From Sarcocystis neurona (taxonomy: Eukaryota > Apicomplexa > Conoidasida > Eucoccidiorida > Sarcocystidae): 64,000 nucleotides of DNA. The DNA lies in the NCBI GenBank assembly GCA_000727475.1, contig JAQE01002279.1, positions 57,042 through 121,041 on the forward strand. Reading direction: 5' to 3'. Positions 23,401 through 35,970 of this stretch are shown in pieces (the first letter of the stretch is position 1; each line of letters begins with the position of its first letter). The notes under the pieces were generated by a model, which had not been told where the DNA came from, made no database searches, and saw nothing but the letters and a program-made list of their open reading frames with translations. The translations under genes and the position numbers were made by a program.

Positions 23401-26400
23401 TAGTGACACCGCTAGAATTGGATAAACCGGGCAAAATGCATAACTTCTGTAGTCCAGAAGCCTGTATTGGCTCCCCCGTCCTGTTACTACTGGATAGACA
23501 ACTAATGTGAGCTGAATGATCGAGCTTTATCAAGACGTATTTTTTAACACGTTCGGAGTGTTCGATTTCGCGTCACGGAAGGCTCAAAATGACACGCAGA
23601 AACTCGTGGTAACCTGAGCGTGTGGGTGCGCAGAGCCAACAGTCCTACACGTTCACGCCTGTAGGGCGTGCTCGGGGGCGGAAACTGATACGGGAGAAAA
23701 AACTTCAGATTTCAACCGCACCGTAACTGCTCTGTTATTTGCACTTCCTCAAGAGTCTTGGGATGGAGACACGACACACTGTACTTTGTGTTTTACAATC
23801 CTTAACAAAGTACCATATTGCAAATCCGTCTTTTATTAGAGATTATACCACTGAGCAGGTGTGCCGGCCGCTTGACTAACAAGGTACCAGAGTGCAGGAG
23901 ACCTCTGAGGAGTGGTGAAACAGGAACGTACGAGGAAACCAATCAGAGGCACCTTCTGTGATGGGGTTCTACGGTGCAGCGACCGTGGAAAGTGCAGATC
24001 CAATCGATTTGAAAGTGGTAGGCGGGAGAAGCAAATTAGTTTGAGTCGTGCTTGTCTCCTGCATTGCCCGCCGCATCACGCGGACTGCACACTTGAACGT
24101 TACCACATGTGTCGAATCACACCGCCGCTTGCTGATGGTGCACCAGTTAACGACATCCGGGAAAACGCAAGCTCTGCTGTTTCCTGCGAAAAACTGGAAA
24201 ACGGGAGGACGGTGAGGCAAAACTGCAACGGAAATCAGGATGTAACAGCTGCAGCGTGCCCTCTGCCACACATGAGGCGTCAGATCGAGTGGCGGACTGA
24301 AGATCGGCATGCACTGGCTTCTCAAAGTCTGACTGTCTTAGCGGCACACAGTAATCCAGTATGAACGGCGCTCTGGACGGCTTTTCCCTCCCTTGGTACC
24401 AGCAAAGCGGCCGGGTGAGAGATGTGCTCTTGCACACGCGCGTTTTACGCAAGGAGCATGTGTGGCGTAATAGGCGAACCAACTCCGAAAAGGCCGAGAG
24501 AGCGTAGCAACCAGTGTGGTTGAATACCTAAGTGCTTGATGCTGCGTTAGATCAGGATGGAGAGAGAGTGCTACCTAGGAGCTGAAGCGGGTTCTCTGCG
24601 TCGTGTTTTGCACCTACTTGTTTTGGTGCTTCTGCTTCTGTATTATCCGAAGACCTGAAACTTGCAAGTGGGTGCGTTTAGGGAGAACTGCGGCGGTATA
24701 ATCATGTTTCAACAGGGTGAAGTTCCAAAGATGAAGGAACACTAAAAATAAAAAAAGTGTCCGCAGCAGCCGCTGCAGCAGGCGCATTTTTGAATATCAC
24801 AGCGTACCATACGAGTTTCCTATCCGTGTTGATTTATTGTAATCACTGAGCCACTGCAGAACATCAGCGTAAATATGAAGCGCAGACCTACTTTGGTTGA
24901 GGTCTCTGCTTCAAAACAATCGCAAACATTCCGCCAGATTCGTGGTGGACGAAAACAACGTACGTTGTGCGCTATAACCGTAGGTGGATTACAGCGCATG
25001 TGACACTACTCCAAACCTCATCGGGCAAGTTGAGAAAGCACGCAGCAGACATTCGACAGGCCTGAATGAATGACAAGGCTAGATCAGCAGACGCTAGACG
25101 TGTTACGAATGACGTGCGCTGCACCAGTCGCGGTAGTTGTCGCCGTTCAAGTGGGACAGGTAAAGTCCGGTTTTCGGAAACGTGTGTCGTAGCTGGTTAG
25201 TTGCAACACCGCTGGGCTGCGACTCTACTGAACGCAGGACGTCTCTGAAACGGTAATCCCACGGTGAACACTGGTTTTTGCAATTTCCAGCGTAGTAAGT
25301 GGTCAAGAGATGAGCTGGACAGCAAACGAGATCTCAAGTGATCAATGAACCCCACCAGTGTTCCACGGTGTAGAGCCACGCAGTATGCGGTCTTCAGAGG
25401 ATTCGGAGCTGAGATGATGTCAGGGGACACAGCGTCATTTTGAGCCCCTAGCAGTATCGTATCTGGAAAGAGGAAGGACTGTGCATTTTGACGCGTCCAG
25501 GTGGAATAAAGTGCACAGATCCGTTGCCGCAGTTGGGATCGGAGACTGTGGCCGTTGAGGTCCAGTGAAACGGAGAAAACAGTGGTTCTGCCTGCAGTAT
25601 GCCATGGAGTTGATGTGAGCAATAGAAGAGTCCCCGTGGCAGAAAACACACAGAAAATGTGGCAGAGAACATACAGAATATGTGTGTGGTGCGGCCTCGT
25701 CAGTGCAACTCTGTCAGCGTACTAGTGGGCGAGTTCATCGTGAACTTGGGGGGAAGCGCGGGGTCAGTTCTCTCGGGAAGAATTCGACGCTCCCGTAAAG
25801 AAAAGTACGAAGAGTGCGCGCTCGCGTGTAGGATTGCAGTGAATTTGGCCGGAGTGCTGCTGGAGAATTGCAACAGAGCTACAGGGAGCTTGCACTTTCA
25901 GTTTGCACCGACCACGCAAAAGCTGCTCACTTCGCCGCTTATGTGGGTTGAAAATATAGCCGGATCCTAACATACTTTGGGAATCGCTGCAAGTGTGTTG
26001 GTGGGGGGCCGCTGCAGTGTTGCAGGCCCGAAAGCACAGCGACGAAAATGGCGACGTTATTGTTTTTCTATCGGTGCTGGTGCGATTAAGGTACGTCTCC
26101 GACGGAGCTGTGGGGACGTCCGTCCTCTAAATCTGCAAAGTGAAGGATCAATGAATCTAAGACGGCTGACTGAGAGAATATAACTTCTGCTGCGGAGAAC
26201 TGCAGAGAGATGTTGTGGCGCTTCAAAAGATAGAAGCGTGGACCGTCGTTGCCACTACCGTTGGCAGCATCAATGAGAGTGGTTACAGAGAGGGCGCCTT
26301 TGTACCCTACGAAGTGGGCACGCCATTAGGGAACTTGTGGGCGGAAGACACCAGATGATGTATAAAGACCGAGATGCACAAAACTGAATGAGAATCCTTA

Positions 26401-27012
26401 TGCTGGGTACCGCATTAGAGACAAGAGCGTTGAAAAGGAGTTGTTTCGCGTTAGATATCTGAAGGTGCGACATGCAAAGTGTTGCCCTCTTCAAGCGTTC
26501 AACGCTGGGGCGGTGCGAAAATCCAAACATCGGCTGCAACACCGGCTGCTCGGTTTTAATTATTGGTGGGCTAAAACTGTGATGTTAAGGGAAGGGCAGA
26601 TTCAACTTCTAACAATTTCCCGCCACCAGCATGCGTCACTAATTTCGTCTGGTAACTCTACGAGAAAGTCGAATTGACCGAACTTTGCTTGGTTGTAGTC
26701 GAGGAGGTGTGTGACGTGATCATGAGACAGATCACGAGAAGTTTTATTTCAACTCAAAATCGCAATCTCACGCATGCAGACTTCTGCTTGTCGACGGCTT
26801 GAAGACAAGCGCTGTAAGGCTGGTGCTCGCAGTCATCTGACCTGTACGCTAGTCGCCTCTGTGTGTTTCCCAGGGAGTGTCGGGAGGGACTTTGAATCGA
26901 GAAAGCTGCGAATGTCCAACTGGTGCGAACAAAGCCTTCGACGATCGACAGATGCTGTCTGTTAGCTTGCTGAGTTTGGATTCGACATCCTGATTCCCTG
27001 GTTGCTTGACAG
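20415..27012. other. Unassigned stretch
   Basis: Ordinary composition without microsatellites. Candidate coding pieces are weak; the best is an open plus-strand frame at about 25717-25970 (EFIVNLGGSAGSVLSG to WVENIAGS, rich in Ala, Leu and Cys), but its splice boundaries are not clear. Nothing else is identifiable. Confidence 0.4.
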
Positions 27013-27079
27013 AATTGCAGCGCTGAGGACAGAGGTTACCTCTGTGGTGCTCGAGCTTCTTCGGATTCTTAACGACGTG
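27013..27079 (+). CDS. Putative short internal exon
   Basis: Between the acceptor TTGCTTGACAG (ends 27012) and the donor GTATGT (starts 27080) lies a 67-base open segment. It reads as one amphipathic helix, IAALRTEVTSVVLELLRILN. The exon ends in phase 0. The helix-like pattern and two good splice signals are the only support. Confidence 0.3.
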
Positions 27080-30000
27080 GTATGTGGTTGCGTGAGAAGA
27101 GTGGAGCTAAGCGGAAGCCGTAAGCACCCCTGGTTGCGTGCGACATGTCCAAGCCTTGAGAATAACAATGCTAGAGGACTCGAAGAGGAGCTGCGATGAC
27201 GTCGTACCCATGAGTCACAGCATAGCGTTTGAAAACCCTCTAGTGTGTAGGCAACTCATATCTTCACGAGATTGGACTCTGCTCTATGGCGATGCATTTG
27301 GCCACGTGACTGATGTCTAGCTGTTTACGGACAGAGCTGTGGTTTCTGTACGCAGCGGTCTTTGTCTCCACATGCAAGCGAATGGGAAGTAGGCAGTCAA
27401 ATTATTCGCCAAGCGAAGCTGATACCGGTTTGCATCCCTTGGGTGGAATGCAGGTGGTTGACGTGTTATCGCCTGGAGGTTTAAGCGAGAACCAGACGCA
27501 TCGCGACGAGACGCACCGCGACACCGTAAACGCTGGAGCACGACGGCTATCTGAGGTGATCTCCGGGGGCTTCTTGTGACCAGAAGAAACAACGTGCTCA
27601 AAATCAGGCGTCAGCAGATCCAGGGTTGCCTTTTGTCCTCTAATTACAGTGGCGGCTTGTGAGGGAGTCTCACAGAAGTCGCGTGTTGCAGAAGCGGGCC
27701 CAGTTTCTTTTTACAGGGGAGCTCAACTGTGTTGTGCAATGTTCAGCAAAGATTCTGCGGTTCAAAGAAATACTAGGACCAAGTGCCGGGGAAGGACTAG
27801 GCAGCGATGAAGAGTAGAAGTTCAAGTGGGACCGCATGAGACCAGTGGGGCGAGGTGGGCAGAAAATGCGCAAGGTTCTTGCAACGACGTAAAAAGCGCG
27901 ACGTTGTCGACTTCTGTTGTCGTGTTAAGAGGGAGTAGACGAGATCCGATAAACGTTAGGGAGCGGAGGAAGGCAACAACAAAGTACTGCTGAGTGGTTT
28001 ACTCTTTTGGAGGCATCGAATGACGATTCAGATTCTGCTCGAGCGAGAAAAAGCGTGGTTCCTGGAGCGCAGACTAAGCTGTGCTGCATGGCAGTGAAGA
28101 CGCCGTTATTCACGTACTCCCGAGTTCCTCCTCCGCCGAAAGCCAGCGCAGAGAGTTGCGATGCGATCAGGACTCAACAATCGTGCGTGTAATTTTGTGC
28201 TTTTTTAGAAAAATTTGATCAGTTGCAGCCGTTCCATGTATGCTGGTTTGCAGGTGTTCCGTGTGGTGATTGTTTTTTTGTCAGTTCGTATTTGCTTTGT
28301 AACGTGAAACCGACGGTCTGGCACAGCTCCCCTGGTGTTTCAGCTGCGTGGCGTTTCGGTGGCGTCAGGAATAGTGAGATCAAGCGACTGGTGGCAGAGG
28401 AACAATGATAATGCATTGCGCACCGGGGGACCTACGAAGTTGTGAGTGAAGTAGTTGACACGGAAAAATGCTGAAGCGGAGGAATGTGATTGACAAAATT
28501 TGTGAGATGCCCTGATCGGAAGACGAAAGAGGTCATTGTCTCCTTTCGTATCCTGGTGTGGAGGTACTGTCCGAAATTGTAAAGGTTGAAACTTGTGAGC
28601 GCCTCCGCTGCGAACGAAACAGAGACAGAAGGTTGTCTGTTTCTGCGTGCTGTGAGCTCAGGTGCTAAAAGATGCGGATTCGGCGCGTGACCTGTTTGAA
28701 GCAGGGGCAGGGGGTCATGAGCTTTCAAGCCGATACGGAAGAATGCAAAAGCGGAACGCCTGTTTTAGCGCGCACCGCACCTGCATCAGACTTCCGGTGG
28801 TGGTGCAGCAGCAGTGGTCTACTTCATTTTGGGAAGCTTCGTATTCGCTGTTCTGAGATTTGTAGTTGATAGACAACTCGTGTGTCTGTCGGGCGTCCTT
28901 GTACGCTTGCATAGAGGCAGATGCTGTCGCGCTTCCGTGCACTAGCGTTGCAAAAAAGCTTTCTGAAGCGTGTTTGTAAAGCAAAGGCGACACAGCTGTA
29001 AGGAGGCCCTTCGACAAGAAGTCTTGACTTTACTGGTGTGCAACTGTTGTTTTAAGATAGGCAAATTGCAGGGAATTTCATAGTGAGCGCAGTAGGCGCT
29101 CGACGACCTCTAACGTATATGGCGTCTTGGCAGGGTAGTTGATGTTTCGGAGGTCTCCAGTCCGCGTGCAATAAACTGTAATCGATGTTGGGATTGCTAG
29201 ACGATGGAGCAGGACAAGAACACTTAACACCCTCTTTATCCGGACTATTAACTAGAGATTGCAAGAGACGGGGCTGGCGCAGTGCATTCCCATATATCTG
29301 ACCTTAGGCACTTGCGTTCCACCAGGGGTCCGCCTACTTTGTCAAATACATACTTAGTACGTGGTAATGAATCTCCGCGGAATGCTCAAGAGCAAGATCT
29401 AAGAGCCGCGGCGACAAGCATCCATGTGAGGCGTCGGAGGCGAAAGACCAAATTGTTGGAAGTCTCGTATCGAGACTTCGAGAATGTGGATGAATTCCTG
29501 GGCGCACAGCAGAATATCTGTGAATGGCTGCATGCGTGAGAGGCTTTTCATTGTGGTCCAGTATTACTGTGCGCCTTCTCACGGGTAACTGATGGGACAC
29601 TGCGGAGAATTCGTTGACGGCGTAAAGGATTAGCATTTGCTTACCGCTAGCTTGTTAACGAGAGCGGTTGGGCTAGCCGATTCGTCTGTTACCTAAGCGT
29701 GAACAAGTGTGGTGCAGCCGTTTCTTTCATTGTGCAGGCTTCATCCTGGCAGTCAGTTGATTACGGGTGGAGACCCTGGACCACTGATCTGTTGGCTTTC
29801 AAGTGTCGCACGAGCAACCTACAACAAACATTCGAAGTGGCTTCAGCAATGTTCTGAGGGTACACATAGAAGAGAGGCAGTTACACTGGAACATTTTTGC
29901 ACCGTGAAGCATGACACTGACTTCTGTGGAAGAGCTGGTCAATTAGACGGAAGCTTGCCGTGTCAACTTCGTCCTTTACCCTAATCCCCACAACACCGTT

Positions 30001-30080
30001 CGGGGAGCCTGCTGCACACGTGAGCGCAGAATATCCTGAGGCACACGAGTAGAGAAATGTGTCGAAAACACTTCAAGCAG
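27080..30080. other. Unassigned stretch
   Basis: Short open frames occur on the plus strand near 28660-28730 (LKDADSARDLFEAGAG) and 29285-29539, without resolvable exon boundaries. There are no repeats and no recognisable gene. Confidence 0.4.
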
Positions 30081-30158
30081 ATGTGCCTTTGAGGGCCGGT
30101 GTCCGTCTTACCAAGCAGTTCGTGAGGAGAGCGGGCCCCGACACAAAAACATCAGAAG
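30081..30158 (+). CDS. Putative short internal exon
   Basis: The segment lies between the acceptor CTTCAAGCAG (ends 30080) and a consensus donor, AG|GTGAGC. It is open in the frame VPLRAGVRLTKQFVRRAGPD. The frame remains open past the donor to 30325, so the exon could be longer. Confidence 0.3.
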
Positions 30159-31413
30159 GTGAGCCCAGCACACGGATGCTGGATATATGCCTCACTGTGA
30201 TGAAAGCCTGCTTTGACGCCTACCACCTCGCCTTCAGATTCCCACCTTTTGTGCGCCAGCGTCCTATACAGAATAAGACGCTGCAAGTAGACTACAGCAA
30301 GAACTCGAGCTGGTCGCTGAGGTAGCAAGAACTGAAAGTCGTCTCCTTCAAGTGATGATCTGGCCAAGGTAATGTAGTGAGGTCTGAAGCATGTGGAAAG
30401 TGACGCTGACATCTACGGAGCAGACGGATAGACATTGAGTGTTTAGAGTCACGAGCTACGGGTGGCTGGATTTACTGAGCTGTATACCTGCTTATAGATT
30501 ATATTAGTCTGCATGCAGGATAGTAAGAGATGCTATTTGTCGGAAAAACCCGATAACGGCGCTATTGGTTTTGTTGTCAGTACTGGTGTATCTTACATCT
30601 TACTGACGCATGATGTTTAGTGGAGGAATGAACTCACATGCTCGTTGGAGTCACTTCGGAACTTCACACCGTGGATCAGATGCTTACATACGTTGAGTGA
30701 CACTGCGCAGCTGCCGTAGAGCCGGGAGAGTCCCGGAGCAGAGGAAGGCTTTGGAGGAGGTGTGAAAATCTCTTTACTGTTAGCGTAACTATGCTTACTG
30801 ATTGCATGCAGGCAAGTTACGTGATGCCTGCAGCTATGAGCCTAGCATGAAGAAGCAGCTGCATTTTCCTTTCCCCTCTAGTGTCCTAGGTGACTGCATT
30901 ACGTGTACGTATGCGTAGTTTACCACGTACAACTGCAGCATGTCTGTACGTATTGGTACGCGTAGAAGTGAGCATACACATGTGAACGCTTTCACATGCG
31001 GTACATGCATGGCCGTTTGTCATCAGAAAGGACCATAGTGGAGAGAAGGACGGTGTCACTCGTGCGGAACCCAGTGTTTCGGCCAGCGAACCCAGGATCT
31101 CACTACAGCCAGGATTGAACTTAGGGCAGTAGGAATGTTTTCGGAATAGGTGGCCGCTGAGACGGATTGTGGGTTGCTTTCGGGAGTAGCTTGGCCGTGA
31201 GACTTTTGCAGCGATGTCGCCTCGTTCTGAGACGCACCCTTGTGAAACTCGCCAGCGTTTTGAGCATATAATGTAAGTGTAGGTCTTAAGGAGAGATAAG
31301 TTAGGCGAGGCGCGGCGACACTGATTCAACCGGCTGGTGCTAGCAGTGCAGACGATCGGAAAGTCTCTTCCATACGTTTCGAAGTGAACAGGAAAGGAAT
31401 GCCGATCTTGCAG

Positions 31414-31530
31414 CTTCGGCACGGCGCAGCATCACCTTGTGTTGCCTTCAAGTTCGAGTTTGTCTCGGAGCGCATCTCTGATGCCGTTGATCGTGCTGGA
31501 CTGCTCCGTCCTCCTGTCGATCGTGTGGAG
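31414..31530 (+). CDS. Putative internal exon of unknown gene
   Basis: Exactly 39 codons, phase 0 at both ends, between the acceptor CCGATCTTGCAG and the donor GAG|GTAGGC. It translates as LRHGAASPCVAFKFEFVSER followed by ISDAVDRAGLLRPPVDRVE, a protein-like mix of residues. No domain is recognised. Between here and about 33200 I see only short open frames. Confidence 0.35.
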
Positions 31531-33680
31531 GTAGGCTGTCAGGAACAGACAGCAGGTCGCCACAGGATGCTGCAAGGAGATTTGCAAAGGGTGATCCCAT
31601 TTGCAGTCACATATGTCAGTAAACGAGCGAACGTCGAGTGGTACATGAGAAGAGTACTCTCAAACAAAAAGAAGCAACGTCATCGCCAACCTTCCCACTT
31701 TCCGCCCTCTCCACGTCGTTCGACAAAGTGTAGGTGACGGGATTCGTGAATCTTCCACTTTACAGTTACGCAGGCAATGAATAATGTGTGGGGTCGAGCT
31801 GGCTTTTGCCGCGTCCCTGATTGAAGACGCGCGGGTAGTGTGGAAAGCGGGCTTGTGGTGCTGTGCTCACGAGTGTTTCTTCGAACGACAGTCCTCTGGT
31901 GAAGAGTTACGCAATGTCGAAACGTTGAGTCAGCATCGAAAAATACACCTGGAAGAGTTTGAGAGTGGCGACACACTGAATGGATGGCAACGGACAGATG
32001 AAACTTGAGAGTGCACTGTAGTTGCAATGGCAGGGTGCAATGCGCGCGGAGGCTGGCGATGCAACAGAGCATTTCGGCGCCCACGGAGGTGTACAAGGTT
32101 GAGCAAATAAAAGTGACTTTTCACGTAGGTGGCGAGTGGTATCGCGAGAGGAAAAGAAGGCTGAAATATCTCTTTGGAAACATGTGTCTGCGTCTTCAAA
32201 AGGCAGACGTCTGGAGGCACTTTACTTCGTAAGCGCAGGATTTACTGCGGTACAGAAGAGCACCCGAGGGTTACAAGCCGACGCTTAGGCCGGCTGCCCA
32301 ACGGGGCTGTACTGCGTAACGTGGGAGTTCGTATTTGCGGAAGCTCGTAGCTCTCATCCTCTCAAGTCCACACTTGGGGGTGTACAGTTGAGACGGGAAC
32401 GAGGCGCCAAGGTTGCTCTAGCCAGCAACCTGTTACACACGACTGCTCTCTTCTGGATTAGCCCGTAAGGCACACTTTGTGTTGAACGCTTAAAGTACGA
32501 GGCTTCTGAACCACTTTTAAAGTCTGCAAAAGGGTGTGCGCCTGCACGGGGAGACAACAATCCTGAAAACCCAGTAGGCGTTCTTCGCATTGGTAGCGAA
32601 TACGTAATGTGGCCAGCTCGCTTATGCGAATTCAGGGATCAATTGGTGCAGACGGCTTGTGGTCGTTGGCGCCTTTTTTTTTCGAGGGAAAAATCTTTTT
32701 GTGACATTAGGTAGAGTGACAGCATCTACACGTTGGGGGCTTCGTGAAGATTTGTGGTTCACACCTGCCACCGAAATTCTCTCCTGCACCACCTTGTTTG
32801 CACGTGGTAGTTTTTCGACTTCGTTCGCATCTGTGCTGTTGAAAGCCCTGTTGGAAGAACGTGATGCTAGGCGTCTGAGTTCGCACCCGACCCCTTATAC
32901 TACACACCGAAGAACATATAACGATATGATTCCATGATCTTCTGACCACCGCAGAATAGCCTGCATGCTGCAGGTGTCTGCTCCTTCTGTAGATTGTCTA
33001 CCTAGTACGAAAAGTGAGGGAAAATCGCCGTTGAAGTGAACAAATTCCCTTTACTCACAGTTGAGCAACTACTTTTCCCCTAACCTCTTCCAAGGCTTAC
33101 AAAAGAATCCTCAGGTGGCTTTTTAGTGACTGCTTACAATTCGTATACTGTCATACACAGAACGAGTGCAATCGCATATGACCGGACCTGTGAGGTGCGG
33201 GGGCAACTGAAAGGCAGAATGTCGAAGCAACCTCTCGAGTCACGTGGGACTGCGTTCGCCTAGAGGTAAGGCTTTGGGGTTGTCACGGCTTATTCGTGAA
33301 GAACTTCCGGGACGCCGGAGCAGCAGATGACATATACTTGCAACGTGGACACTGAGCGGCACCCTTCTGTTGCAAGTTATATGTGAGCGTACTGAATCGT
33401 TGCGTACGCACTGAAGAGGAATGCGTGTTCACTCTTGAGATGTCTCAACATGCCTGATGAAGTATCTACAGACCACAGCTATGGGTTACTGTTCCTGACC
33501 ACGTGCGCGCCACAGTGAACAAGAGGCGCTGTGACAGAACTCAGAGCTACATCCTTGGCCTTTCAAATATGCCACAAAATGACTCGTACGTTGAATGTTA
33601 TCCGTGGTATCCGCTGAATTTTCGTGATTTACGAGATAGCGCAACGCATGACGGAAGATGCGAGGGTGTTGGAGAAACAA

Positions 33681-33899
33681 AGGTTTTTCACCAGAGTAGT
33701 GTCTGCGTTACTGCTGAGGGTAACACTGCCAGACGAAGTGGGCTGTCCTGCTGCCGCAGACGCGTTTGTATCATCTTCGAAGCTTCTCTACTGAAAGCGT
33801 CCGAGGAATGTATCAGCATCACATTTATCACACTGTCTCGCAAGAGCTAATTCGAGTGGCCAGATGGAATTCACAAATGGAAAGTCACCATCTATCGGT
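33681..33899 (+). pseudogene. Module copy in block A, frameshifted
   Basis: The plus-strand frame reads RFFTRVVSALLLRVTLPDEV then GCPAAADAFVSSSK. After a frame change relative to block B it continues FSTESVRGMYQHHIYHTVSQ and ELIRVARWNSQM. Both parts match the block B module at 51140 residue by residue with synonymous DNA differences. The frame change, about two bases shorter than B, means A is either disrupted here or has an unseen intron boundary. The family is unknown; the composition suggests helices. Confidence 0.45.
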
Positions 33900-33959
33900 A
33901 CCAGACGTGGCGGGTGCACATGTGCGTCCATCTCAGCCAGCGCCGCCGCTGACTCGAGC

Positions 33960-34132
33960 ACGACGCGCCTTGCAAGTGAACAGCTGCTACTTCACCGACG
34001 GCTCATCAACGGCAAAGGCGAATCCTGCTTTGAGAGTTTAAGAGATTTGCTTGTACGCTCAGTATACTCCTCTGTCAGCGCCTCGCTTCAGGGGGCGACA
34101 CTCAGAACGCTGAAGACTGCTTTCGCAGCAGC
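33960..34132 (+). CDS. Conserved segment of block A gene (pair of 51749-51920)
   Basis: The plus frame contains LASEQLLLHRRLINGK, then a variable part, then LQGATLRTLKTAFAAAR before an AG|GTGGAT donor-like site. Block B reads LQVERLLLHQQLTCLNGK and LQALTLRNLRVCLRTAR before AG|GTCGAT. The two gaps between the copies are 6 and 18 bases, both multiples of three. This supports a protein-coding origin on the plus strand. No domain is recognised. Confidence 0.4.
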
Positions 34133-35944
34133 TAGGTGGATATCCGTTAGGCTTTCGCTAGAACCATAGACATCAGGATTGCCGGAAATTTGTACAGTGA
34201 GAAGCAACGGTGAATACGAGTGAACGCAACAAGAAGTAGACGAGACCACAGCAGCGACGGCAACAGAAACCCACGCAGAAGGATTTGCAGCGCGGTCACA
34301 GTGGTAACATGCAGCAGGAACAGCAACAGCAACAGCAAGGTCGTTTGACTCACCATTGTTTCCGCCGGAGGACGCTGACAAGCGGGAAAGCTGCGAACAA
34401 CCGAATAAAGCACAGTGCGTAAAACCCTGTGCAGCACTTCTTGAGACTGCTTGTCGAGACGATGGCCTCTATTCTCGAAGGTGTCTCTGAATCAGCAGCG
34501 TGCAGCTGTGAGCGGTCAACACCAGGGGGGTAGCGACTTTGACGGGGAATGTTTTGGTCGACGAACTCAAAGGAAAATCAGTTAGGCGCTAGCGCATCAC
34601 GGTGTCGCAGGAGCCGCTGCCCAAGTTCGTCTGAAAAGTATCTGGCGCGGCAAACATTTTCTTTGAGAGCGTTTGTACTTCAACTCGTATACGCCTACTT
34701 GTGCGCTTGTGAACAGAGGTGTACATGTAAAGAGGAAAGCATACATACCCTTTTATTCCATACTGACGGAGAAGGTGTGAATATGTATCCGTGGGGTAGT
34801 CGAAAAGATTTGCCTGAGAGCCGCAATTTTGGACAGATCTCACATGCATTTGCAGACTCGGATAGGAGTGCACCCGATGTCTTGTACTCCAGTATCAGGG
34901 GAGTGTCCCAGCTGAAGTACCTGCGCAGCAGAAAGCTCACTCCATTGAAGTATGCATGCCACCCTCTTGTGGCCCAAACGTGCGTTGAGACACGTTGTTG
35001 TCTTTACTGTTGATCCTGCCGCTCCTCTTGTCTTAAGAAGCATCTGTAGTTGATTAATTTATCCGTTCCCGTCTGGAATGCTCAAAGCTCTCAGGAATCC
35101 GAACCCGGCGTAAACAGACGGAATTGTCGTCCAAAAGGCAGAGTACGCTGGCGCGTGTTACGAACATATACCTCGTTTCGAAATACAGGTGGTGCACGCG
35201 GAAGCCCCGTTGACGGCGCGCAAGGCAAGCCGGCAAACTTGCGTTGAAAGACCGTGTTGAGCATGTCCCGCAGTTTTGATGTTAGCTTGGTGCCGTGCTT
35301 TTGATTCTGTAGCCATTGGGGATCGCAGAAGGATCGCCGTCTGTTCGCACTCGGTGTAGGCCCGTGTTTCTCCGTTGAAATATCTGGTCAGCAGTCGGGT
35401 TGCACGACCAACGTACACACCGAATGCCTTCTTTCTAAACTCCGAGAACCCGCGCTGACTCGTTTTTTCCCTTGTTTGCGTCTTGCCAGCACTTACTTGA
35501 GTAAAGGTCAAATCCTAGCTGACCTGAAGTCAAGTGCTTTCCCCACTTGGAGGACTAAAGGTATTGTGGCAGGTCGGCTAGGCAGTGGTATAGGCGGTGC
35601 CTTTTTGGCAGGGGCACAACATGGTGAGACGTCGGCGCGTACATCGGTGCACTGCGCGCGACTACGCGTAGCTTGTTCCACCCATCTGAGGAGTTGTCGC
35701 ACGCGGCCTGCACAACCACTTCTTTAAACGGAGTCATGAGTCAATGTGCAGGCAATGAGTAGAGCTTCTTGGCAGATAATGCTGAGTGTCACGCGGAGCA
35801 TTCACCTGGGTTGTTGTGTGGGAACGGACCCCCCGGTGCGGATCAGACGCTTGGATGGCGGTTGTTACTAAGCTCTCCTAGAATTCTACACTAAACCAAA
35901 AAGAAAACCACGGCCACGGACATTTACCTGATGTGCCTTTGTGT

Positions 35945-35970
35945 GATTGTATCTGCATACAGATACAATC
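35945..35970. repeat. 11-bp perfect hairpin, 4-base loop
   Basis: GATTGTATCTG at 35945-35955 pairs with CAGATACAATC at 35960-35970. It is absent at the equivalent place in block B. Confidence 0.8.
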